Assembly: GCA_016125285.1 (NCBI GenBank)
Contig: WGMA01000006.1
Span: 1 to 64,000 of the forward strand
From: Phycisphaera sp.
Lineage (GTDB): Bacteria; Planctomycetota; Phycisphaerae; Phycisphaerales; Zrk34
Direction: 5' to 3'
Length of the DNA stretch: 64,000 nt
Positions 7,255-16,390 of this stretch are shown here, piece after piece. The position numbers were made by a program, and so were the translations under genes. Numbering within the stretch: the first letter of the stretch is position 1; every line of letters starts with the position of its first letter. The notes under the pieces are model-generated. The model was not told the origin of the DNA. It saw only the letters and a list, made by a program, of their open reading frames with translations, and ran no database searches.

Positions 7255-8050
7255 GTTTGGGGGCTCGGGGTTCGGGGTTGGGGGTTGGCGTCTCGGGAAG
7301 ACCGGCGCGTCGCAGTTTCGCGATGCCGCGCGCGGACACGAGCACGCCGGTGAGCGACGCGAGTTGGAGCGCGCTGAGCCCGAGGTAGGGCGTGTACACG
7401 GGCTTGATGAACTCGACGCCGAAGCGCCAGGCGAGGTATCCGGCGATGAACGCACGGAACATGCAGCCGGGCGGGCCGAGGTGCTTGCGGACGAGGATCA
7501 GCACGACGCCAAGCGTCAGCAGGAAGACGATCTCGTAGAGCTGCGTGGGGTGACGGGGCACGCCGTCGCCGAAGTCGACGCCGAACGGCAGGGCGGTGGG
7601 GTTGCCGTAGGTCTTGTCCGCAATGCCCGTCAGGAAGCAGCCGACGCGGCCGATGGCCATGCCGACAATGAGCGGGAAGACATACAGGTCGCCGGTCGCG
7701 TAGCGCACGTTTTGAAATCGCTTGGCGACCTCGACGCCGACCCATCCGCCGAGCAGTCCGCCGACGATGGTCTTGCCGCCGATCCACGCGCGGACGTCGT
7801 CGCGGTGCGCCCAGTACGTCGGCCAGTCCTCGACCCACGCCAGCAGCTTCGCGCCGAACGCCGCGCCGAAGATGCACGCGACGATGATCCACATGTTCGC
7901 CTCGAGCGGCACGACGTTGCCGACCCGCCGTCGGTACCGCCGCCGCAGCGCCAGCCACAGATGGAACCCCGCGGGGTAGGCGATCAGCTCCATCACGAGG
8001 TGCGGGTGCACCTGTCGGCCGAATACCTCGATGTAGTGCGGAAACGTCAA
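7247..8050 (-). CDS. Lgt-like membrane protein (prolipoprotein diacylglyceryl transferase family), divergent
   Basis: 267 residues with about seven hydrophobic segments. Family hallmarks are AIGRVGCFLTG (the Lgt signature with the conserved Arg), RHPTQLYE near residue 168, GGLLGGWVG and a late FIKPVYTPYLGLSALQLAS block. Lgt normally moves diacylglycerol from phosphatidylglycerol to a lipobox cysteine. Two differences stand out: the usual FHGG histidine region reads TIVGG, and the Asn of GRxGN is Cys. Such changes suggest a divergent member rather than the housekeeping enzyme. It is the first gene of the operon and overlaps the radical SAM gene by 8 nt, so a joint lipid-related role is likely. 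Its last residues (PTPNPEPRAPKHA) come from a G-rich repeat. Confidence 0.78.
   Translation of the reverse strand: MTFPHYIEVFGRQVHPHLVMELIAYPAGFHLWLALRRRYRRRVGNVVPLEANMWIIVACIFGAAFGAKLLAWVEDWPTYWAHRDDVRAWIGGKTIVGGLLGGWVGVEVAKRFQNVRYATGDLYVFPLIVGMAIGRVGCFLTGIADKTYGNPTALPFGVDFGDGVPRHPTQLYEIVFLLTLGVVLILVRKHLGPPGCMFRAFIAGYLAWRFGVEFIKPVYTPYLGLSALQLASLTGVLVSARGIAKLRRAGLPETPTPNPEPRAPKHA
7259..7284 (+). repeat. G-rich repeat with quadruplex potential at the Lgt-like/radical SAM junction
   Basis: On the + strand there are four runs of four or five G separated by loops CTC, TTC and TT. This meets the usual intramolecular G-quadruplex pattern. It is the template strand for the minus-strand operon, lies in the last codons of the Lgt-like gene and sits just before the radical SAM start codon. 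It resembles a short-period planctomycete-style intergenic repeat that has been captured into coding sequence. Confidence 0.6.
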
Positions 8051-8259
8051 ATCAATAATCCCCGTGCGTGGTCGAAACGTGCCCCGACACGATCGTAAGC
8101 CAGCGGCGTCTTTTCACCTAATGCAGACCGCGTGCCAATCCGACATCCCCGTGACACGCCGTGCAAGGCGGGTGATGTGGAATCATTAGAGTGGATGCCT
8201 GGCGCGTGGCGATCAATCGTTGCGCATCAAATGTACAGCGTGACGGCGCTGCGACGCGC

Positions 8260-11200
8260 TTACTGTGAGAGCGGATGGGCGGCTTTGAGCGTTCGCGCCG
8301 GCTTGCCGGACTCATCGAACACGTAAGCCGGTGATCCGTTCCAGTCCACGGCGTCTGGAGTCAGCGCCATGTCGAACGCCTTGAGAAAGCGGTTGTACCA
8401 GACGCTCATCGGATCGGCGGTGATCTCATCGCGCATCGCCCACGCGGGCAGACCGATGACGACGCCGGCGCCGGCCTCGACGTCCTGCTGGAGCTGCGCG
8501 ATCTGCTGGTCGTTGGGCCTGGGCGAGGTCTGGTACGTATCGAAAAGAACCACCTCGCCTGGCTGAACGCGCTGCCCCGGTGTCCACGTCTGCACGTCGT
8601 ATTCGCGTGCGATATCGGGCAGGTCGTCGATCTTGTGCTGCTCGGTGCGTGTGCTGCCGAGGTAGACGCGGCCGCCGGGCTTCACGCCCATCCAGCGCAG
8701 GATGCCGCGCGTGAACGCGTCGTCGGCGAGGTGGAGTTTGTGCGTGCCCATCGCCAGCGCCTTGCCCTTGCCGCTCTGCGCGACGGCCATCAGGGGTTTG
8801 CTGCCGTCCTGCGATAGCGAGAACAGCGGCCTGCAGCGCGGACCCGACGGCTTGACGGTCGAGATCGGCAGGGCCTTGAGCTTCAGCGCGTTGAAGTCGA
8901 TCTCCGCGAAGTCGACGCCGTCGAAGATCGTCGACGCGTCGGCGTTAGCGTCGCGTGCGGGCTCGACGATCGACGAGTTCGTCCCCTTGCGCACCAGGCG
9001 GAACATCCACAGGTCGCGCTTGCCGAGGCCGCCGTGGCGGTTCGAGGCGAGCACCATCACGCGCCCCTGCGCCGCCAGATTCACGTTGCCGATGGCGCCG
9101 TTGTCGGCGCCCCGGAACAGCGCGTCGACCGGAACATGGGCGGTCCACGGCCCCGTGGAGGTCTCGCGGGCGTCAACCGTGATGCCGCGGATCAGCAGGC
9201 CGACCACGCGGATCCGTTCGTCGTCGGCGATCCACTGCGTGATGTTGGTGGTGCGGCGCGGGCCCGACTCGAGGATCTTCGTGTCGCCGAACGGCTTGTC
9301 GCGCGACGGCCGGGTCGACACGCGGAAGTCGATCTTGCCTTGCTGCGCCTCGTCGTGTGTGTGCCACAGGGTCAGGCCGTCGGCCGACAGTTGGAGCGGG
9401 TGGTTGTACAGCGGACCGTTCACCGCGTCGCTGAGCGGCGTCGGCTCGGACCACAGGTCGGTGGGACTCTGCCGTGAAGCCAGCCAGAGCTTGTTGTTGC
9501 GGCAGAACACCAGGTCCCGGCGGTCGGCGGACATCACGGCGTCGGTCTCGTGCTGATCGGAGTTGATCGGCGGACCGATGTTCTGCGCGGCGCCGAACGG
9601 CTCGTCGAGAGACCGGCGCGTGCTGATCAGGATCTCGCCGGCGTTGCCGGTGCTCTTTTCGCCGCGGCTGAACAGCAGCGTCAGGCCGTCCGAAGTGACG
9701 AAGGGGCTGCGTTCGTCCTCGGCGGTGTTGACGCCCGCCCCGAGGTTCTCGACGGCGGACCACTCCCAGTCGTTTGACGTCAGCAGTTGGATCGGAGCGA
9801 GCGCCGGCGCGGGCGCCGGCGTGGCGACCGGCGGCGCCGCCGGCGCGAGACGCTGGCTCATCCACAGATCGTCGTCGCCGTGACCACCGGGCCGATCAGA
9901 TTCGAAGATCAGCGTGCGCCCGTCGGCGGAGAGCGTCGGGCCCTTGTCGTCATGGGCCGTGTTGAGGAATTGCAGGGCGGCGGGCTCACCCCACGGGGCG
10001 CTGACCGAGGCGCGGTGTGACGCGTAGACGTCCCACCGGCCGCCTCCGCCGGGCCGGATCGACTTGAACAGCAGCGTCAGGCCATCCGCTGTCAGCATCG
10101 GCGCGCCCTCGGGGGCGTCGGTGTTGACAGCGTCGCCGAGCTTGACCGGCTTGCCCCAGGGCGCGTCGGTGGTGGGCCGACTCGATTGCCACAGGTCGCC
10201 GCGCTTGTTTGGATCGAGGTGGTCAGCCTGGAAAAACAGCGTCAGCCCGTCGCGCGAGATGCTGGGCTCGGCCTCGTTGTCGGACGTGTTGATTGCCGAA
10301 AGGTTGACCGCCGCGCCCCACGGCGCATCGGTCGACTTGCGTGTGCACATGTACAGGTCGGTCCCATTGGTTCCGGCGTTGCGGTACGACGAGAAGTAGA
10401 GCGTCAGGCCGTCCGCGCTGACGCTGGGGGCGAGGTCGGCGCCGCCTGAGTTCACTCTGGGGCCGACGTTCACGGGCGTCGTCCACGGCGCATCGACCGA
10501 CGTGCGGGTCGACGTCCACAAGTCGCTCGCGCCGCTCCCGCCGGGACGCTTCGAGTGGAAGTAGAGCGTGAGCCCGTCGGCGGAGAGGGACGCGCCGCCA
10601 TCGGCTTCCTTCGAGTTGATCACGGGGCCGAGGTTGACGGGCTCGGTCCAGCCGGAGATGTCGAAGGGCGCCTGGATCGGCGCGGGCGCTGCGACGATCG
10701 GCGCGGGGAGCACCGGCTGGGAGTCGAGTTCCATGACGATTCGGAAGCCGAGGCCATAGTTGGCGTAGTCCGGCCAGTAGGCCATCCGGCGCCCGCAGCC
10801 GAGGTCTGGACTCGCGATGTTGGTGTCGAACCCGCCGCCGGCCACGACGCGGAACTCGCCGCTGTCCGGCCCTTTGGGGTCGACGAGGTTGCCGCCGGGG
10901 CGAACACCTTTGAAGTCCGTCATCCACTCCCACGCGTTGCCCTGCACGTCGTAGACACCCCAGGGGTTGGGCGTCTTGCGACTCACCGCCTGTAGCTTGC
11001 CCTTCGCGTTGTCGTTGACCCAGTCGGTTTCCGGCAGCTGCTTGTGGTCGTTGCCGAACCAGAATCGATTCGTCGACCCGGCGCGGCACGCCAGTTCCCA
11101 CTCGGCCTCGGTCGGCAGCCGATACCGCTTGCCTTCCTTCTGTGACAGCCACTCGCAGTACGCGACCGCGTCCTTGTAGGTCACGTACGTGACCGGGGCG

Positions 11201-13059
11201 TTTGCCGAGATGTCGGGGTCGTTGGGTGGATGGGCCCACCCGACCACAGCGGCGGGCCAGTACTTGCCGTTGGGCGCCTTGGCCTGGCCGAGGAGTTGTT
11301 GCGTCTTGTATTTCGAGTTGACGATGAACTGGCGGAACTGGTTGATCGTGACCTCGGTGACGCCGATGTAGAAGCCGCGCGTCACCGTGACGTTACGCGG
11401 CGTCCACTCGGGGTGACCGGCCATGCCCGTCGGATAGCTCCCCGGCGGGATCAGAACGAGTTTCACATCGCGCTGGCTTTCGATCTGCACCGGCACGCCC
11501 ACGAGCTTCGCGAAGTCCTGCTGGTACGCCTTGGCCTGATCGGCGTCGAACGGCGCCCTGGCGAGGAAGCCCGACGGCGGGGTGGGCGAGGTCGTCGGGG
11601 TCGTCGTGGAGGGCGTCGGCGTGTCCACGGGGATCTGATGCGGATCCTGTCGCGTCCCCGTATGCCCCGGTTGCCGCGTCGGGTCGGGCGCGATGGTCTC
11701 GTCGCCACCTTTAACCGTGGGCGGAGACGGATGGGCATCCTTGGGTGTGCCGCTCGACATGAACATGATCGTCAGCGGCATGACGATGATCGCGACACCC
11801 GCCGCGAGCCCAACCCACAGCGTCATGCCCGACTTCTTGCGCGGCGCGGCGTGTGCCGCGCCGGACGGCGGCTTCGCGTCCACCGACGCCGCGACGTTCG
11901 CCAGATCGGTCAGCGTGCCCGGCTTGGAATCGGATAGATCGCTCTGCGACGGCGGAGGGCCGTCGCTGTCCGTCGGGTCGGGCATCGGCGTGGGCTCGTG
12001 GCGCGCACGCCGCGCGACGGGGATGTTCGCCAGATCGGGCACGGCCGGTTTGCCGCCGCGCTTCACCGTCTCGAGCGCCGCGATGAGATCTTCGCACGTG
12101 TCGTAGCGACCGTCGGGCTCCTTGGCGACCATCTTCCGGAACACGTCGTCGAGTCCCGCCGGCATGTCGTCGGGTAGCGACGGGATCGGCTCCTGCACGT
12201 GCGCCATCATCGTGCCCAGCGGCGTGTCGCGGTAATACGGGTAGCGGTTGGTCAGCAGGCGGAACATCGTGCAGCCGAGGCTGTAGATGTCGCCGCGCTG
12301 ATCGACCGACTTCGCGTCCATGCCCTGCTCGGGCGGCATGTACGCGGCGGTGCCCATCGACGCGTCGGTCTGCGTGAGCGTCTGATACTCGCCGCCGGCC
12401 ATCTCGTGCTCGATCCGCGCCAGGCCCATGTCGAGGATCTTGATCACGCCCTCGTGGTTCAGCAGCAGGTTGCCGGGCTTGATGTCGCGGTGGATCACGC
12501 CGTGCTTGTGCGCGTACGACAGGCCCTGCGCCGCCTGGATGATGTAGTCGATCGTCTGGTCGGGCGTGAACGGCGTGTCGGTCTCGTGCAGGATCGCGCC
12601 GAGGTCCTTGCCGTCGACGCACTCCATCGCCAGGTACAGCAGGTCGTCGGTGTGGCCGGCATCGTAGGCGGTGACGATGTTGGGGTGTAGCAGCTTGCCC
12701 GCGGCGCGCACCTCGCGGAGGAACCGCTGCATCGCCTGATCGTCGTCGGCGATCGACGGCGGCAACACCTTGATCGCCACCTCGCGATGCATCACGCGGT
12801 GACGCGCCCGGTAGACCGCGCCCATGCCGCCCTGGCCGATCTTGTCGATCACGACGTAGTCGCCGATCACCAGCGCCGCCGGGTCACCCTTCGTGAGGAT
12901 CTTCGCCTGGTGAGCGGTCAGCACACCGCGCTCGGCCAGCGTCTGCGTCAATTCCGCCACCGACATGTCCGGCGAGTGCTCTGACGCGATGTCCGCCGCC
13001 GATTTCTCGTCGACGATCCCCAGGCGGGTCATCTCGTTGATCAGATCCAACGGCTGCAT
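8260..13059 (-). CDS. giant membrane Ser/Thr protein kinase with FGE-like and WD40-like propeller regions
   Basis: 1599 residues. A Hanks-type kinase domain covers about 67-330: P-loop GQGGMGAV (75-82), VAIK Lys97, HRDIKPGN (Asp192), DMG in place of DFG (210-212) and MPPEQ in the activation segment, so it should be active. A Pro-rich linker leads to one membrane helix (about 412-435). Outside are an FGE/sulfatase-modifying-factor fold (about 530-780, EAEWELACRAG and GNAWEW) and many PD40 propeller repeats (about 800-1330, for example LSADGLTLYF). A C-terminal domain (about 1380-1599) resembles a GATase-like fold but is not identified. The FGE part keeps one Cys (LGCGRR) but lacks the second catalytic Cys, so it is probably a binding module. 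GGGAG precedes the ATG. It likely senses an extracellular ligand and signals to unknown targets. Confidence 0.88.
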   Translation of the reverse strand: MQPLDLINEMTRLGIVDEKSAADIASEHSPDMSVAELTQTLAERGVLTAHQAKILTKGDPAALVIGDYVVIDKIGQGGMGAVYRARHRVMHREVAIKVLPPSIADDDQAMQRFLREVRAAGKLLHPNIVTAYDAGHTDDLLYLAMECVDGKDLGAILHETDTPFTPDQTIDYIIQAAQGLSYAHKHGVIHRDIKPGNLLLNHEGVIKILDMGLARIEHEMAGGEYQTLTQTDASMGTAAYMPPEQGMDAKSVDQRGDIYSLGCTMFRLLTNRYPYYRDTPLGTMMAHVQEPIPSLPDDMPAGLDDVFRKMVAKEPDGRYDTCEDLIAALETVKRGGKPAVPDLANIPVARRARHEPTPMPDPTDSDGPPPSQSDLSDSKPGTLTDLANVAASVDAKPPSGAAHAAPRKKSGMTLWVGLAAGVAIIVMPLTIMFMSSGTPKDAHPSPPTVKGGDETIAPDPTRQPGHTGTRQDPHQIPVDTPTPSTTTPTTSPTPPSGFLARAPFDADQAKAYQQDFAKLVGVPVQIESQRDVKLVLIPPGSYPTGMAGHPEWTPRNVTVTRGFYIGVTEVTINQFRQFIVNSKYKTQQLLGQAKAPNGKYWPAAVVGWAHPPNDPDISANAPVTYVTYKDAVAYCEWLSQKEGKRYRLPTEAEWELACRAGSTNRFWFGNDHKQLPETDWVNDNAKGKLQAVSRKTPNPWGVYDVQGNAWEWMTDFKGVRPGGNLVDPKGPDSGEFRVVAGGGFDTNIASPDLGCGRRMAYWPDYANYGLGFRIVMELDSQPVLPAPIVAAPAPIQAPFDISGWTEPVNLGPVINSKEADGGASLSADGLTLYFHSKRPGGSGASDLWTSTRTSVDAPWTTPVNVGPRVNSGGADLAPSVSADGLTLYFSSYRNAGTNGTDLYMCTRKSTDAPWGAAVNLSAINTSDNEAEPSISRDGLTLFFQADHLDPNKRGDLWQSSRPTTDAPWGKPVKLGDAVNTDAPEGAPMLTADGLTLLFKSIRPGGGGRWDVYASHRASVSAPWGEPAALQFLNTAHDDKGPTLSADGRTLIFESDRPGGHGDDDLWMSQRLAPAAPPVATPAPAPALAPIQLLTSNDWEWSAVENLGAGVNTAEDERSPFVTSDGLTLLFSRGEKSTGNAGEILISTRRSLDEPFGAAQNIGPPINSDQHETDAVMSADRRDLVFCRNNKLWLASRQSPTDLWSEPTPLSDAVNGPLYNHPLQLSADGLTLWHTHDEAQQGKIDFRVSTRPSRDKPFGDTKILESGPRRTTNITQWIADDERIRVVGLLIRGITVDARETSTGPWTAHVPVDALFRGADNGAIGNVNLAAQGRVMVLASNRHGGLGKRDLWMFRLVRKGTNSSIVEPARDANADASTIFDGVDFAEIDFNALKLKALPISTVKPSGPRCRPLFSLSQDGSKPLMAVAQSGKGKALAMGTHKLHLADDAFTRGILRWMGVKPGGRVYLGSTRTEQHKIDDLPDIAREYDVQTWTPGQRVQPGEVVLFDTYQTSPRPNDQQIAQLQQDVEAGAGVVIGLPAWAMRDEITADPMSVWYNRFLKAFDMALTPDAVDWNGSPAYVFDESGKPARTLKAAHPLSQ

Positions 13060-13458
13060 GTACGGACCGCTCCCAGAGACAGATCGAATTCATGATAGTC
13101 GATAGGCCTGCGGGCGCGTGCGCCAAATCTGAACGTGCGACACCCCGCCGCGGGGACCTTGTCTTCGGTCCGCGACGGCCCGCTGGGAGTCGTCACCCAG
13201 ACGGGCGCCGGTCTGCGGATCAACCGGCTGTTTGCGCCGCGCTCGACGCGTCACGAGCGGGGCGCTGATCCAGCGGTGTTCAATCGTCATTCGATGTCCG
13301 ATGCGGCGTCGATCGGAGTTGATGCGAGCCTATTGCAAATTACGAATAACCCCGATTAGGGACACGGCATCGCTCTGGTCAAATGGAGTTGGGAGTGGAC
13401 AGCATGTGTCACCGAGCGAAAGAGCGTTTGAGCTTCGTTCCGGCGAAAGGGGGACGTT
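13060..13458. other. divergent intergenic region, kinase / LEPRxLL protein
   Basis: About 400 bp between divergently transcribed genes. It must carry promoters for both, but I see no convincing -35/-10 pair. The short open frames here have no family features. The LEPRxLL gene has an AAAGGGGG ribosome binding site at the right-hand end. No tRNA or strong hairpin was seen. Confidence 0.5.
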
Positions 13459-16140
13459 GTGTTGAACTCGCCATCCAACAATCGTTTACGCCTCGTATCG
13501 ATCCTCCGCCGCAGCGCGCGGCGAGTATGGGGTCGCGACCCGTTCGCACGGATCATGCATCGATTGAGCAACGCGGACTCAAGCCCGAATCTGTTTGAAC
13601 AACTCGAACCACGGCTGCTGCTGTCCGCCGATTTCGGCGACGCGCCCTCGCCGTATCCCACGCTCATTACCGAGAACGGCGCCCAGCACACGGTCAGTAG
13701 TCTTACCCTCGGGGCCGCGATCGACATGGAGTCCGACGGCGTGCATTCCGCCAACGCGGACGCCGACGATCTGGCCGACTCCGACGACGAGGACGGCGTG
13801 ACGTTCGGCCCGTTGATGGTCGGCGCGCTCGACGCGACGGTGACCGTCAACGTGCAGGGCGCGACCGCCACCGCCGCCAGCCTGTTGCATTTCGATGGCG
13901 AAGATGGCTCGACCATTTTCACCGACGAGGCCGGCGGCACGTGGACGGCGGCGGGTGGCGCGACGATCAGCACCACCGAGCCGCAGTTCGGCTCCGGCAG
14001 CCTTCGCCCAGGCGGCAGCCCGACTTACATCGAAAACACCGACACCACCGCCCTCGAACTTCCCGTCACCGACCCGTTCACCATCGACTTCTGGGTCAAG
14101 CTGGACGCGTTCGCCGGCGGGCAATACCTCGCCGGCAAGAGCAATCCCGACGCGGGCCGCGGCTTTGACATCCGCGCCAACGGGCAGGTCCTCGAGGTGT
14201 GGGGCGTCAACGGCTGGCTGTCCGGCTATACCTTCCACAGCGGCTCCGTGCTGCAGCTTGACACGTGGCAGCACATCGCCGTCACCGCCGACGCCTCGAA
14301 CGTCTACCTGTTCGTCGACGGGAACCTGGAGTCCACGACAGGCCGGAACATCAACAGTCAGGCGACCGACCGCGGCTTCCGCTTCGGCGCTCAAGCCAAC
14401 TTCGGCGGCGCCGTCTTGAACGGCAACATCGACGAGTTCCGCTTCATCGAGGGGCAGGCCCTGTGGACATCGAGCTTCACGCCGCCCGCCGCGCCGGGCG
14501 TCAATCAGCCCGCGAAGCTCGACGCCTGGATCGACTTCAACGGCGACGGCTCGTGGGGCGGCCCCGGCGAGCAGGTCTTCGACAGCGTCGACCTGGCCAA
14601 CGGCGACAACGTGCTGACGTTCGACGTGCCGAGCTGGGCGAAGGCCGGCACGACCTACGCGCGGTTCCGCCTGAGTTCGGCCGGTGACCTGGCCCCGAAG
14701 GGCGCCGCCGCGGACGGTGAGGTCGAAGACTACGCGGTGACGATCGTCAGCCCGGCCTGGGCGACCGGCGTCTTCGGGCCGCCGAACACGATCAGCGCGA
14801 CCGCGAACGGGGCGTTCAGCGTGTTCGCCGCGGACGTGGACGGCGACGGCGACATGGACGTGCTCAGCGCATCCCAATACGACCAGACGGTCGCCTGGTA
14901 CGAGAACGACGGCGCCCAGAACTTCACGCCCCACGCGATCAGCACGGCGGCCTCGACGGTGCTGAGCGTGTTCGCGGCGGATGTGGACGGCGACGGCGAC
15001 ATGGACGTGCTCAGCGCATCGACCGGCGACGACAGGATCGCGTGGTACGAGAACGATGGCGCCGAGAGCTTCACGGCGCACACGATCAGCGCCTCGGCGG
15101 ACGGGGCGACCAGCGTGTTCGCTGCGGACGTCGATGGCGATGGCGATCTCGATGTGCTCAGCGCCTCGCAGTTCGACGGCAAGATCGCGTGGTACGAGAA
15201 CGACGGCTCAGAAGGCTTTACGGATCACACGATCAGCACGTCGGCCGACTACGCGTTCAGCGTGTTCGCGGCGGACCTGGACGGCGACGGCGACGTCGAC
15301 GTGCTCAGCGCGTCGGTCGCCGATGACAAGATCGCCTGGTACGAAAACGACGGCGCCCAGAACTTCACCGCCCACACGATCAGCACGTCGGCCGATGGCG
15401 CGTTCAGCGTGTTCGCGGCGGACGTCGACGGCGACGGGGACCTGGACGTGCTCAGCGCGTCGCTTCTCGATGACAAGATCGCCTGGTACGAGAACCTCGG
15501 TTTCACGCTCGATATCGACAACAACGGCTCGACTCAGCCGCTGACCGATGGCATCCTGGCCATCCGCTACCTCGCGGGGTTTACCGGCTCGGTGCTGACG
15601 AGCGGCGCCGTTGGCGCCGGGGCGATGCGATCTGACCCCGTTGACATCTTTACGTACCTCGACACGGCGCCCAGAACGGTGCTCGACGTGGACGCGGACG
15701 GCCTGGTGCAGCCGCTGACCGATGGCATCCTGATCATCCGTTATCTCGCGGGCTTCACCGGCACTGTGCTCACGAACGGCGCGACGGGCAGTGGCGCCAC
15801 ACGCACCGACCCCGCCGACATCATCAACTTCCTCGACGCGCTTCAGCCCCCGGCCGGCGCGCCGCCTCTGATGATCGAACAGTCACCTCCGGCGCCGGCG
15901 CCGCTCGTCGCAGACAGCGTGCCTCGGACCGATCCGGCCAAGCCGGTCCGCGCCGTGCCGGACGCAACGGTCGACCTGCTGGCCGCGGCGTCCACGCTGA
16001 TGCGTTCGGAAGGCGCCGGTCTCAAACCCGTGTACCCATCCTTCACGCCGAATCGCAGCGCCCCGGCGACCGTCGACACGATGAACCTGTACAGAAGCAA
16101 CGGCACGCGCAGGGTCACGACCGTGGTGCGTGTCGTCTGA
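13459..16140 (+). CDS. LEPRxLL surface protein: GEVED domain with inserted LamG, FG-GAP/VCBS repeats and dockerin-like repeats
   Basis: 893 residues from a GTG start with AAAGGGGG seven or so bases before it. The N-terminus carries LFEQLEPRLLLSAD (about 48-60), the LEPRxLL motif that marks planctomycete exported giant proteins. DFGDAPSPYPT and DEDGVTF begin a GEVED-type domain. A LamG/concanavalin-like domain (about 142-350) then interrupts it, and the GEVED domain resumes at KLDAWIDFNGDGSW and ends with DGEVEDYAVTI. Five 49-residue FG-GAP/VCBS-like repeats (VDGDGDMDVLSAS...IAWYENDG) follow. Two calcium-loop, dockerin-like segments (DIDNNGSTQPLTDGILAIRY and a near copy) come next. The last 80 residues are Pro/Ala-rich and have no sorting signal I recognise. 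It probably acts as a surface adhesin or carbohydrate-binding protein. Confidence 0.86.
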   Translation: MLNSPSNNRLRLVSILRRSARRVWGRDPFARIMHRLSNADSSPNLFEQLEPRLLLSADFGDAPSPYPTLITENGAQHTVSSLTLGAAIDMESDGVHSANADADDLADSDDEDGVTFGPLMVGALDATVTVNVQGATATAASLLHFDGEDGSTIFTDEAGGTWTAAGGATISTTEPQFGSGSLRPGGSPTYIENTDTTALELPVTDPFTIDFWVKLDAFAGGQYLAGKSNPDAGRGFDIRANGQVLEVWGVNGWLSGYTFHSGSVLQLDTWQHIAVTADASNVYLFVDGNLESTTGRNINSQATDRGFRFGAQANFGGAVLNGNIDEFRFIEGQALWTSSFTPPAAPGVNQPAKLDAWIDFNGDGSWGGPGEQVFDSVDLANGDNVLTFDVPSWAKAGTTYARFRLSSAGDLAPKGAAADGEVEDYAVTIVSPAWATGVFGPPNTISATANGAFSVFAADVDGDGDMDVLSASQYDQTVAWYENDGAQNFTPHAISTAASTVLSVFAADVDGDGDMDVLSASTGDDRIAWYENDGAESFTAHTISASADGATSVFAADVDGDGDLDVLSASQFDGKIAWYENDGSEGFTDHTISTSADYAFSVFAADLDGDGDVDVLSASVADDKIAWYENDGAQNFTAHTISTSADGAFSVFAADVDGDGDLDVLSASLLDDKIAWYENLGFTLDIDNNGSTQPLTDGILAIRYLAGFTGSVLTSGAVGAGAMRSDPVDIFTYLDTAPRTVLDVDADGLVQPLTDGILIIRYLAGFTGTVLTNGATGSGATRTDPADIINFLDALQPPAGAPPLMIEQSPPAPAPLVADSVPRTDPAKPVRAVPDATVDLLAAASTLMRSEGAGLKPVYPSFTPNRSAPATVDTMNLYRSNGTRRVTTVVRVV
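14818..15552 (+). repeat. five tandem 147-nt coding repeats
   Basis: Copies begin at 14818, 14965, 15112, 15259 and 15406, each starting with codons for SVFAADVDGDGD. The period is exactly 147 nt (49 residues) with very high nucleotide identity in the calcium-loop half. The fifth copy is truncated and runs into the dockerin-like segment. The identity suggests recent expansion or gene conversion. Confidence 0.9.
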
Positions 16141-16390
16141 CGCCGCAGCCGGGCCGTTGGGCGCGGCGTTGCTGCGCTCGCGAGCGGATATGGTCGGACG
16201 GGGGGCCAGCCGCCTGAGCCTGCCGCACCCGCATTCCGAGGCGAAGAGGCTCTTGTCGTTAGCCCGTCTATGAAAATCGCGCAAGGCTTCGATTGTCGGC
16301 TCTATTGCGATATGATCCTCACCAAGCACGGACCTGAAGCGGCAAGGTTGGGGGACCCGGCCGCTCCCAAACGCATACGGGGTTACTACA
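16141..16390 (+). other. intergenic region upstream of the degenerate receiver gene
   Basis: Noncoding spacer of 250 bp. A plausible -10 TATGAT is at 16311-16316 with a weak TTCGAT 17 nt upstream, giving an expected start near 16323. Nothing else is recognised. Confidence 0.4.
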
